Shown piece by piece: positions 1 to 5,437 of a stretch of DNA of 5,437 nucleotides (position 1 is the first letter of the stretch; each line of letters begins with the position of its first letter). The translations under genes and the position numbers were made by a program. The notes below the pieces were generated by a model that was not told where the DNA came from, ran no database searches, and was given only the letters and a program-made list of their open reading frames with translations. The DNA comes from JBEGQX01 sp041180805 (GTDB taxonomy: Bacteria; Planctomycetota; Planctomycetia; Gemmatales; Gemmataceae): the NCBI GenBank assembly GCA_041180805.1, contig JBEGQX010000189.1, forward strand, positions 1-5,437, read 5' to 3'.

Positions 1-1379
1 GAGGCCTTCGAGGAAAATTGTTTTCCAAAAAGAGCCAGGCTGATTGCACGAATTGTGAATCCAGCTCTGATTCTTCCAAGGAAAGCAAAAAGGCGGAAAC
101 GCCAAAGGCCGATGCCAAGAAGATGCCCGCAGGCCCTTCCGGTCCACCTGCTGGTTTTGTGAACCTGTTTAATGGCAAGGATTTCAACGGCTGGTGGGGT
201 TACGGCACTTCCGACCCTCGCAAGTTCAAGGCGCTTTCCAAAGAGGAACAGGACAAGCAAAAAGCCAAGAACATGCAGGACATTCTGGCCCACTGGAAAG
301 TGGAAGGCAACGAAATCGTTAATGACGGAAAGGGCCTTTACCTTACCACCGAGAAAGAGTTCGGCGATTACGAACTTCATTTGGAATACAAGATGCTGCC
401 CAAGGGTGACAGCGGTATCTATCTGAAATACGCTCCCCAAGTTCAAATTTGGGATTACACCGACAAGGATAAGTTCAAGCTGGGCGCGAACAAGGGTTCT
501 GGCGGCCTTTGGAATAATTCCCCCGGCACCCCGGGCAAGGATCCCCTGGTTCTTGCCGACAAGCCTTTCGGCGAATGGAACAAGTTCCGCATCATTCAGG
601 TTGGCGCCCGAACCACTGTCTACCTGAACGACAAGCTGGTTGTGGATCATGCGATTCTGGAAAACTATTTTGATCGCAAGCTGCCTTTGCTTCCCAAGGG
701 CGCCATCCAGCTTCAGACCCATGGCAGTGAAATTCGCTGGAAGAATATCTTCCTCCGTGAGATTCCCGCCGATGAAGCCTCCAAGATTCTTGCCAGCAAG
801 GGCAACAGTGGCTTTACCAGCATCTTTGATGGCAAGACCCTCAACGGCTGGACCGGTGCCAAGGACAACTACGAAGTGGTTGACAATTCCATCCAGTGCA
901 AGAAGGGCAAGGGTGGAGTTCTTTACACCGAAAAGAAATACAGCGACTTTGTAGTCAGGCTGGAGTTTCTTACCCCTCCTGGTGGCAACAATGGCCTGGC
1001 CATCCGTTACCCAGGTGGGTCCAAGGATGCTGCTTACATTGGTATGACCGAACTTCAGGTTCTTGACAGCGAAGATCCAAAGTATGCCAAGTTGGATGCC
1101 CGCCAGTATCATGGCAGCGCTTACGGCATGGCAGCCGCTCACCGTGGTTACCTTCGCCCTGCAGGCACCTGGAACTTCCAGGAAGTGACCGTTAAGGGTT
1201 CCACCATCAAGGTGGAATTGAATGGCAACATCATTCTGGATACCGACCTTTCCAAGATCACCCAGTACATGGCCAACAGCCCGCACCCTGGCAAGGATCT
1301 CAAGGAAGGCCACTTTGGCTTCGCAGGGCACAATGACCCTGTGCGTTTCCGCAACCTTCAGATCAAGCCTATCCAGTAA
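1..1379 (+). CDS. Secreted tandem DUF1080 (3-keto-disaccharide hydrolase-like) protein, 5' partial
   Basis: The frame is open to the left edge; the first possible start inside the window is a TTG at 18, but codons before it read GLRGK and run straight into LFSKKSQADC, so the true start and probably a signal peptide lie outside. Numbering from the TTG: a Ser/Lys/Pro-rich linker with a Cys pair (DCTNC, residues 9-13) spans about 1-45. A first DUF1080 domain (PF06439, concanavalin-like beta-sandwich) spans about 46-250, beginning GFVNLFNGKDFNGWW and ending WKNIFLREI. A second spans about 265-453, beginning GFTSIFDGKTLNGW and containing QYHGSAYGM and FGFAGHNDPVRFRNL. Such domains are known from secreted planctomycete and Bacteroidetes proteins, and some members hydrolyse 3-keto-glycosides. 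Substrate and catalytic residues cannot be told here. It ends in TAA and is followed by an intrinsic terminator, so it closes its transcript. Confidence 0.92.
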   Translation, partial: GLRGKLFSKKSQADCTNCESSSDSSKESKKAETPKADAKKMPAGPSGPPAGFVNLFNGKDFNGWWGYGTSDPRKFKALSKEEQDKQKAKNMQDILAHWKVEGNEIVNDGKGLYLTTEKEFGDYELHLEYKMLPKGDSGIYLKYAPQVQIWDYTDKDKFKLGANKGSGGLWNNSPGTPGKDPLVLADKPFGEWNKFRIIQVGARTTVYLNDKLVVDHAILENYFDRKLPLLPKGAIQLQTHGSEIRWKNIFLREIPADEASKILASKGNSGFTSIFDGKTLNGWTGAKDNYEVVDNSIQCKKGKGGVLYTEKKYSDFVVRLEFLTPPGGNNGLAIRYPGGSKDAAYIGMTELQVLDSEDPKYAKLDARQYHGSAYGMAAAHRGYLRPAGTWNFQEVTVKGSTIKVELNGNIILDTDLSKITQYMANSPHPGKDLKEGHFGFAGHNDPVRFRNLQIKPIQ

Positions 1380-1398
1380 GGTTGTTCCGATTATTCCC

Positions 1399-1438
1399 AA
1401 GCCATCGGGGGTACCGCCCCTGATGGCTTTTTTCTTTT
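1399..1438 (+). terminator. Intrinsic terminator after the DUF1080 gene
   Basis: A 13-pair stem (1399-1411 with 1417-1429, one G-T wobble) closes the five-base loop TACCG. It starts 20 bases after the TAA and runs straight into a T-rich tract, TTTTTTCTTTT, at about 1428-1438. This is a textbook Rho-independent terminator and separates the DUF1080 gene from the pseudopilin gene. Confidence 0.9.
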
Positions 1439-1454
1439 GCAATCCCTACCACCG

Positions 1455-1485
1455 TTACCACTTTTCCATTTTTTCCAGTTATACT
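1455..1485 (+). promoter_or_regulatory. Weak candidate promoter for the pseudopilin gene
   Basis: TATACT at 1480-1485 matches five of six positions of the sigma70 -10 hexamer. A poor -35-like TTACCA lies at 1455-1460, 19 bases upstream. The site is 41 bases before the chosen ATG and downstream of a strong terminator, where a promoter is needed. It is only a motif match. Confidence 0.25.
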
Positions 1486-1526
1486 TAAGCGGTATCTCCT
1501 TTCTGGTATTCGGGAGCCGCAAACTC

Positions 1527-2714
1527 ATGTCTGGCCCAAGGCTTTTCCAATTCCGCAAAGCTTTCACTCTCATAGAGCTATTGGTGGTGATTGCCATCGT
1601 TGCCATTCTTATCGGATTGTTGCTATCCGCTGTGCAAAAGGTCAGGGAAGCCGCTGCGGTTACCACCTGCCAGTCCAACGGTAGGCAGCTTGCCCTGGCC
1701 ATCATTCACCATAATGATGTGCATATGAAAATGCCCAGTTATCACGGCGTATTCCCAGAGGTGGACAGCCTTGGCCACACCAATGCCAAGAATTCCAGCG
1801 TGTATGGCAGTTGGATTGTTCACATCCTTCCCTTTCTGGAACAGGACAACCTTTACAAGCTGATTGCCAACAATATTTCGGGCAACGGTGGGAATGATTT
1901 CAGCGATGCCCTTACCGCCGCCAACAACTGTGGCAAATCCACTTGGGTGCCTCCCCACTACACCACCAAGACAGAATCACTTCCCGGGGTTGGAACTGTT
2001 TCTGTAACCACGCTGGACCCCGGAACCAACCAATGGGACCCGCCCTGCCCGGTACAGGATATTTCTTCTGCCTCATCGGTGGGAATTTGGAACCCTCAGG
2101 TTCGCTCGAAAGTGATTTCCGTTCTGCGATGCCCTTCAGACCCAAGCCTTCCTTCCAACTCATTAACCAAGGATCAATGGACCCCCACCAATTATCTGGC
2201 TAACTGGAATGTGCTTGGAGGTTCTCAAGGGGATGCCAGCACCCCGATTGGCCTGTGGAGCAGGCGCAAGATGGGTTTTTATTCTCCCCCTGTCGGGATC
2301 ACCACGGTTACTGATGGCCTTTCAAACACCATCCTTGCCTCGGAAGCTTACGCTCAATGCGATGGCAGGGGACGAACAGCCTTTTACGCTGCCAACCGCC
2401 ACAACTTTGGGATTACCGAGGGAGCCAGGCTGGTGATTCCTGAACAGGTGATGGAACTTCCCCGCGGAGATTACGACAGCCCTAACGGCGTGCCAAACAC
2501 AATGGGTTTTCAATCGAAACCCTACGCTGACCTTTCTGATTCTTGCCCCGATGGCAAGGACTGTTGCCATCGCTGGCGTGTGCAAACCCCGCACGAATCG
2601 CTGAATGTTTTCCTTGCGGATGGCAGTTCCAGAAAAGTTACCAAGAATATGTCTCTGAATACCTGGGCCATGCTACTCCTGCCCGCCGATGGCAAATACA
2701 TTCCGGACTTTTGA
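1527..2714 (+). CDS. DUF1559 prepilin-type (pseudopilin-like) protein
   Basis: This 395-residue protein has the class III signal typical of planctomycete DUF1559 (PF07596) proteins: a short basic leader (QFRKA, residues 8-12), then FTLIELLVVIAI with Glu at +5, a hydrophobic helix and VQKVREAAA. A prepilin peptidase would cut between Ala12 and Phe13, leaving an envelope-anchored protein of unknown function. The C-terminus has the family's HESLNVFLADG block (356-366) followed by SSRKVTKNMSLNTW. The frame is open back to 1437, but ATG 1527 is preferred because it gives a normal short leader and has GGGAG at 1512-1516, ten bases upstream; the longer version would add an unlikely 30 residues. Two departures from the usual pattern are LLLSAVQ in place of LLLPAVQ and eight rather than nine residues between the His and the Asp-Gly. 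It ends with TGA, 97 bases before the next start. Confidence 0.93.
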   Translation: MSGPRLFQFRKAFTLIELLVVIAIVAILIGLLLSAVQKVREAAAVTTCQSNGRQLALAIIHHNDVHMKMPSYHGVFPEVDSLGHTNAKNSSVYGSWIVHILPFLEQDNLYKLIANNISGNGGNDFSDALTAANNCGKSTWVPPHYTTKTESLPGVGTVSVTTLDPGTNQWDPPCPVQDISSASSVGIWNPQVRSKVISVLRCPSDPSLPSNSLTKDQWTPTNYLANWNVLGGSQGDASTPIGLWSRRKMGFYSPPVGITTVTDGLSNTILASEAYAQCDGRGRTAFYAANRHNFGITEGARLVIPEQVMELPRGDYDSPNGVPNTMGFQSKPYADLSDSCPDGKDCCHRWRVQTPHESLNVFLADGSSRKVTKNMSLNTWAMLLLPADGKYIPDF

Positions 2715-2799
2715 TTTAACCTTTCCATCTAATCCTTCTTGTACTTTCTTCTTGCTTTAGCCGACAATGCCAAAGATCATGGAACTTTCCAAGTTTCAT

Positions 2800-2803
2800 G
2801 GAG
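2800..2803 (+). promoter_or_regulatory. Shine-Dalgarno site that fixes the ThuA-like gene start
   Basis: GGAG at 2800-2803 lies eight bases before the ATG at 2812. It overlaps the first codons of the longer reading that starts at 2767, whose own ATG has no comparable site. Confidence 0.65.
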
Positions 2804-2811
2804 TCTTTCTC

Positions 2812-3702
2812 ATGCGCATGTTGGCTTTCCTGGGTTTTCTTGGCACCACGGTTTCCGCGGCTCTCGCTTTCTGGGATGCGCCCAAGCTTGAGGAACTTCC
2901 ATCCTCGGACAAAGCCATTCCCATCGTTTTCATTGCTGGCAAGCCGGAAGCCAAGCCAACCGGGGATCACGAATACTTTGCCGGCTGCGCACTCTTGGCA
3001 AACACACTCAGGCAAACCCCAAATGTTCATCCCATTCTGGTGAAGGATGGCTGGCCAAAAGATGAAAAGGTTTTCCAAAACGCCAAGGCCATCGTCTTCT
3101 ATCTGAGCGGCGACAACAAGCAAGCCTACCTGGAACCTGAAAAATTAAAGGTGATTGAAAAAGCGGTATCCAAGGGGGTCGGCCTTGTTCATCTGCACAA
3201 TTGCATTGAATACCCAGCAGATCGAAAGAACCTGGCCTTGGAATGGACAGGCGGGGTTTACGAAAAAAACCTATCTTGCAGGGGACACTGGGTCGCCAAT
3301 ATCGATCAATTTGAAAAACACGAGATCACCCGGGGTGTGACTCCGTTTAATATTGATGAAGGCTGGCTTTTTCACATGAACTTTTTGCCCAATGGCGTGA
3401 AGCCACTTGTCATGGTGAACCCACCGGAAAAAATGCGCACCACCGCTTCCGCCAAAAAGAACGCACCCAACCCCGAGACGGTTGGCTGGGCCTACGAAAC
3501 CACCAAGGGCAACCGCGCCTTCACCTTTACCGGCGGGCATGCGCATTCGAATTGGGAAAAAGATGGCCTTCGCCAACTTGTGGTGAATGGCATTCTCTGG
3601 AGCGCTGGACAAACCATCCCGGAAAAAGGCGCCCCCAATAAACTCGCCCCTGAAGATTTAAAGGCCAACCTGCAAAACAAACCGGCCCCAAAGAAGAAGT
3701 AA
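2812..3702 (+). CDS. Exported ThuA-like domain protein
   Basis: The start at 2812 gives 296 residues and a clean Sec signal peptide: MRM, a hydrophobic core, then an Ala-Leu-Ala cleavage site at 17-19. An in-frame ATG at 2767 would add 15 polar residues in front of it. The mature part matches the ThuA family (PF06283, class I glutamine amidotransferase-like flavodoxin fold): IPIVFIAGK (36-44), GDHEYFAG (51-58), a first helix, AIVFYLSGDN (93-102), GVGLVHLHNC (122-131), the conserved RGHW (157-160), DEGWLFHMNF (182-191) and FTFTGGHAHSNW (237-248), ending in VNGILWSAG. The last 25 residues are a Pro/Lys-rich tail. Rhizobial ThuA acts in trehalose use via 3-keto intermediates; planctomycete members are mostly uncharacterised, so the substrate is unknown. 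Location outside the cytoplasm and the nearby DUF1080 gene suggest a role in saccharide breakdown, which is inference. It converges with the broken minus-strand genes. Confidence 0.9.
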   Translation: MRMLAFLGFLGTTVSAALAFWDAPKLEELPSSDKAIPIVFIAGKPEAKPTGDHEYFAGCALLANTLRQTPNVHPILVKDGWPKDEKVFQNAKAIVFYLSGDNKQAYLEPEKLKVIEKAVSKGVGLVHLHNCIEYPADRKNLALEWTGGVYEKNLSCRGHWVANIDQFEKHEITRGVTPFNIDEGWLFHMNFLPNGVKPLVMVNPPEKMRTTASAKKNAPNPETVGWAYETTKGNRAFTFTGGHAHSNWEKDGLRQLVVNGILWSAGQTIPEKGAPNKLAPEDLKANLQNKPAPKKK

Positions 3703-3722
3703 ACCGCCTGCCAATAGGGCGA

Positions 3723-4197
3723 CTATTTGATTTTGCCAAAAGCAGCCAACTGCTTTTGAGCATCTTTTTTAGTTTTGCCACATTATGTGGGAACAGATGA
3801 ATGAGGTCGATTTCTATCCACAATCATTTCGAGAACTGCCAAATTTGAATGGCTGTCAACCCTAAAGAATGCCTACTTCAATTCAACCAATATGTTTTCA
3901 AAGAGCTGCCATGCATCTCGTGTCATCATTCCGGAAAATATGCCGATATAAATAATGACAGCCTTGGGATTTAATCTTCCATGGATGCCGCCCTGAAGTG
4001 CCGTCATTGCAAAATCACTTGACCTGAACCTGTTGGGTGAAATAAGCATTTTTACTGGGTCCTAATATCCCTCACGGTAGAGATGGTTTGCAAATTCCTG
4101 GGTTAGCCGTTTTGGTCGCTCTCGCAACCAAATCTTGATTAAGATTCCAAAAAGTACAACAGCTATTGCAAGAAGTGGTTTTTTAAAGATTGGTCAT
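3723..4197 (-). pseudogene. Broken gene for an unrecognised single-pass membrane protein
   Basis: No long ORF exists here, but one minus-strand frame reads as protein over more than 460 bases once stops are ignored. After ATG at 4197 (MTN), removing one base in the T3A6 stretch near 4182-4190 joins it to KKPLLAIAVVLFGILIKIW, a transmembrane segment followed by basic RERPKR. The frame continues through EFANHLYREGY, DFAMTALQGGIHGRL, NPKAVIIYIGIFSG, DAWQLFENILVELK, DSHSNLAVLEMIVDR and KKDAQKQLAAFGKIK to a TAG at 3725-3723. In-frame stops are TAG 4064-4062, TAG 3875-3873 and TAA 3785-3783. The span is 475 bases, which is 158 codons plus the one extra base. The family is not recognised. The single inner-membrane anchor with a soluble C-terminal part is inferred from the hydrophobic segment. 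With four lesions it is the most decayed of the minus-strand genes. Confidence 0.65.
3737..3770 (+). terminator. Possible terminator after the ThuA-like gene
   Basis: A nine-pair perfect stem (3737-3745 with 3750-3758, loop CCAA) sits 35 bases after the TAA. The T6 run (3765-3770) starts six bases after the stem, so the fit to an intrinsic terminator is imperfect. The same bases encode the C-terminal QKQLAAF segment of the minus-strand pseudogene, so the hairpin could be a by-product of coding. Confidence 0.35.
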
Positions 4198-4251
4198 ACT
4201 AAAATTTACTAGTGCTATATTTAAAATAGTGTTTTGCTTACAACCATGACG

Positions 4252-4269
4252 AAAAGAATCCATCGATCA
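4252..4269 (-). repeat. Degenerate echo of the 3' end of the neighbouring membrane-protein gene
   Basis: These 18 bases match 4425-4445 exactly except for a three-base gap (CAA in the other copy). On the minus strand both copies fall in the same phase: LIDGLFFYSD-stop in the gene at 4414-4869, and MIDGFFSSWL-stop here, preceded by DNR where the gene has DKR. A codon-sized gap and shared phase suggest a relic of a second gene copy rather than chance, but the match is short and nothing convincing extends it upstream. Confidence 0.35.
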
Positions 4270-4360
4270 TTTAAGCAATCAACCTGTTATCTAAATCTCG
4301 TTGGGGTGTTCACCATCCACAGTTTGAAATCCCATTGCAATTTCATTACAAGGATTTTTT

Positions 4361-4387
4361 GAATATCGATTAAATAATCGATGATTC
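4361..4387. repeat. Imperfect palindrome in the AT-rich spacer
   Basis: The arms GAAT-ATCGATTA and TAATCGAT-G-ATTC pair with one bulged G around a two-base AA centre. It lies 27 bases beyond the stop of the minus-strand gene at 4414. On that strand it is followed by A6, not T, so it is not a standard terminator there. It could be a protein-binding palindrome or chance in an AT-rich stretch. The rest of 4198-4413 shows no gene. Confidence 0.3.
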
Positions 4388-4413
4388 ATGATAAAAGAAC
4401 AGAATGGATCAAC

Positions 4414-4869
4414 TTAGTCTGAGTAAAAGAACAATCCATCGATCAGCTTGCCGCGTTTATCGCCAATATTCGCACCTTCCGGGTATGCAAAGAATCCGTA
4501 ATGATCAAACCCCCCGTGTAATTCAACACGAAGTTGCTCCGCGGAAATATCCATGTAGCTTGGTACTAGTCCACGGATAATCAGCGGCACGCGCGGGTCA
4601 TTAGCTGGTTCAGATATTTGCTGGCCGGCATAATCTCGAATTAGCTGCCTGGAGGCCATCAACAAAGCCTGATGATCCGTCTCATGAAGAAACCGATGCC
4701 TCTTCCGCTTCTAGTTGAAGACATCTACGGCAATTGCAATAATTGGAAAACAAGGCAGGGCAAACAAAAGCAAAACAACTGTGGCACGCACCAGAAACAC
4801 AATTCTTGATCGCAACCGATTATTCGGCGCGATCGGGCTCTCCGGGCTATTGCTGCTTTCATCTGGCAT
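4414..4869 (-). pseudogene. Single-pass membrane protein gene interrupted by one TAG
   Basis: From ATG at 4869 to TAA at 4416-4414 there are 151 codons with one in-frame stop, TAG 4713-4711 (codon 53). Before it: a polar Ser/Pro/Asn-rich N-terminus (MPDESSNSPESPIAPNNR), basic RLRSR, then a strong transmembrane segment, IVFLVRATVVLLLFALP continuing to about residue 48. After it: basic KRKRHR, then HETDHQALLMASRQLI (62-77), DPRVPLIIRGLVPSY, and ELHGGFDHYGFFAYPEG (about 116-132), ending KLIDGLFFYSD. Basic residues on both sides of the helix and the soluble domain that follows make one continuous protein the best reading. The soluble part resembles planctomycete hypothetical proteins I recall only in a general way, so no function is assigned. 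Either this is an early pseudogene, a sequencing error, or a shorter protein starting after the stop at TTG 4665. The start lies 121 bases beyond the stop of the upstream zinc-ribbon gene. Confidence 0.7.
4425..4445 (-). repeat. Intact partner of the 4252-4269 repeat, inside the membrane-protein gene
   Basis: This is the copy that encodes the LIDGLFF part of the C-terminus of the gene at 4414-4869. See the partner at 4252-4269 for the comparison. Confidence 0.35.
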
Positions 4870-4981
4870 GTTTGGATCCGCTTACCAAGTCTGCTTTACG
4901 CCAACTTCTTATTAGGCAATCTAAACTAAATTTCCCGGGTTGCACAGAAGCATTACGAATGCTTTTGAACTTCTTTTTCAT
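4859..4981 (-). CDS. Possible 40-residue ORF or lost C-terminal tail of the zinc-ribbon gene
   Basis: ATG at 4981 opens a short frame, MKKKFKSIRNASV through SWRKADLVSGSKHAR, ending in TGA at 4861-4859. It overlaps the start of the next gene (4869) by 11 bases. It lies in exactly the same frame as the zinc-ribbon gene that stops at TGA 4993-4991, only three codons (HAN) away. It could therefore be an independent small basic protein, the remains of a longer zinc-ribbon protein cut by a nonsense change, or chance. No family is recognised. Confidence 0.25.
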   Translation of the reverse strand: MKKKFKSIRNASVQPGKFSLDCLIRSWRKADLVSGSKHAR

Positions 4982-4990
4982 GTTTGCATG

Positions 4991-5437
4991 TCATATGTTG
5001 CCATCCCCGGAATTAATGGAAATGCCTGTATTGTGGTTGTTGTTACAATCGCGACAAACAAAAATGATCGGCCTGCTGCCACTGCAGTATGCCAGTCCCG
5101 AACATTTCGGGCATCTTGCAGGTAACAACAACATAATTAATCTTGGAATGGACGATCCCAAGCCAACAAGCAACAGGAATGCCACTCCAGATGTAATTGG
5201 AGGCATCGGGGGTTTTTGGAAACAAAGCACAATATGTATGGCAAAACCAACCAACCCCCCCAATCAAACTAAGAACAATCTGTAAACCCAGATGTGCAGT
5301 CGTTGTTAGCCTGGGGCCTTTTGCCATGCCGGCCACCTTATTTTCAACAATGGTATTCTTTAACGGTGCACCCGAGATATGTGAGCGAAATCTGTCAAGC
5401 GCGCCCTGCCATAACCTTATAAAAAAGTAACCAAACA
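4991..5437 (-). pseudogene. Membrane protein with C-terminal zinc ribbon, frameshifted at a G7 run, 5' partial
   Basis: The minus-strand frame is open from the right edge and reads LWQGALDRFRSHISGAPLKN, TIVENKVAGMAKGPRLTT, then LGLQIVLSLIGG at the G7 run (C7 on the plus strand, 5255-5261). Read as G6, the protein continues LVGFAIHIVLCFQKPPMPP, a second hydrophobic stretch (GVAFLLLVGLG to IMLLLP), then CPKCSGLAYC and FVCRDCN, and ends NTGISINSGDGNI at TGA 4993-4991. CPKC and CRDC are 15 residues apart, a normal CX2C-X15-CX2C zinc ribbon next to the membrane. Without the shift the first frame loses the ribbon and runs on for about 70 unrelated residues. The first transmembrane helix spans the shift point, which supports a single joined gene. 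A one-base slip in a homopolymer could be a sequencing error, phase variation or a true loss. Exact function unknown. Confidence 0.7.

Noticed and set aside
1437..1526. Extended start (TTG 1437) for the pseudopilin
   Set aside because: It begins inside the T-tract of the terminator and would add 30 residues ahead of the short leader expected for a prepilin-type signal.
2739..2768. Promoter candidate TTGTAC / GACAAT with 18-base spacing before the ThuA-like gene
   Set aside because: Only three and four of six matches to the sigma70 hexamers, which is expected by chance here.
2767..2811. Longer N-terminus for the ThuA-like protein from ATG 2767
   Set aside because: It would put 15 polar residues before a clear signal peptide, and the good GGAG site serves ATG 2812 instead.
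3527..3823. Minus-strand 98-codon ORF across the ThuA-like gene end
   Set aside because: It is antisense to conserved ThuA codons and out of frame with the protein-like minus-strand frame ending at 3723.
4291..4389. Minus-strand 32-codon ORF (MNHRLFNRYSK to GEHPNEI)
   Set aside because: Too short, no ribosome site, no recognisable family. It might be part of a duplicated-gene relic, but nothing in the sequence supports that beyond the nearby repeat.
5097..5111. Small hairpin CCCGAA-CAT-TTCGGG
   Set aside because: It lies inside the zinc-ribbon codons (CPKCSG), has only six pairs and no T-run, and is explained by coding.
4743..5285. A 180-codon plus-strand ORF, the longest uninterrupted frame in the right part
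   Set aside because: It starts at TTG with no ribosome site and lies antisense to both the TAG-interrupted gene and the zinc-ribbon gene. Its product has no recognisable domain, whereas the opposite strand shows clear transmembrane segments and paired CX2C motifs.

Overview
The window most likely comes from a member of the Planctomycetota. It carries a DUF1559 pseudopilin with the FTLIELLVVIAI N-terminus, a secreted tandem DUF1080 (3-keto-disaccharide hydrolase-like) protein and a secreted ThuA-like protein, three families that are heavily expanded in that phylum. No RNA gene, CRISPR array, insertion sequence or phage gene was seen.

Left part (1-3702, + strand): three intact, protein-like genes. 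The first is a two-domain DUF1080 protein that enters from the left edge and ends at a strong intrinsic terminator (1399-1438). A DUF1559 prepilin-like protein follows as a separate unit. The third is a ThuA-fold protein with a signal peptide, whose start at 2812 is fixed by a good Shine-Dalgarno site. The DUF1080 and ThuA proteins are both exported and belong to families linked to (3-keto-)sugar metabolism, so a shared role in breaking down extracytoplasmic saccharides is plausible but only inferred. The pseudopilin in between has no evident functional tie to them.

Right part (3703-5437): it looks nearly empty if only long open frames are considered. Read on the minus strand it holds a run of interrupted genes, all facing the ThuA gene. 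From right to left these are: (i) a membrane protein with a C-terminal zinc ribbon, entering from the right edge and broken by a one-base shift at a G7 run; (ii) a protein of about 151 codons with one transmembrane segment, interrupted by a single TAG just after that segment; (iii) an AT-rich spacer with an 18-21 base echo of the 3' end of gene ii, possibly a relic of a second copy; (iv) a protein of about 157 codons with one N-terminal transmembrane segment, one apparent frameshift near the start and three in-frame stops (TAG, TAG, TAA), whose reading frame otherwise stays protein-like to a natural-looking C-terminus.

The three left-hand genes are undamaged over 3.7 kb, so poor sequence quality alone is an unlikely cause of all the lesions. 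The simplest reading is a local cluster of decaying membrane-protein genes, more damaged toward the left. Alternatives are sequencing errors at single sites (especially the G7 run) or stop-codon readthrough, since three of the four nonsense codons between the proposed starts and ends are TAG.
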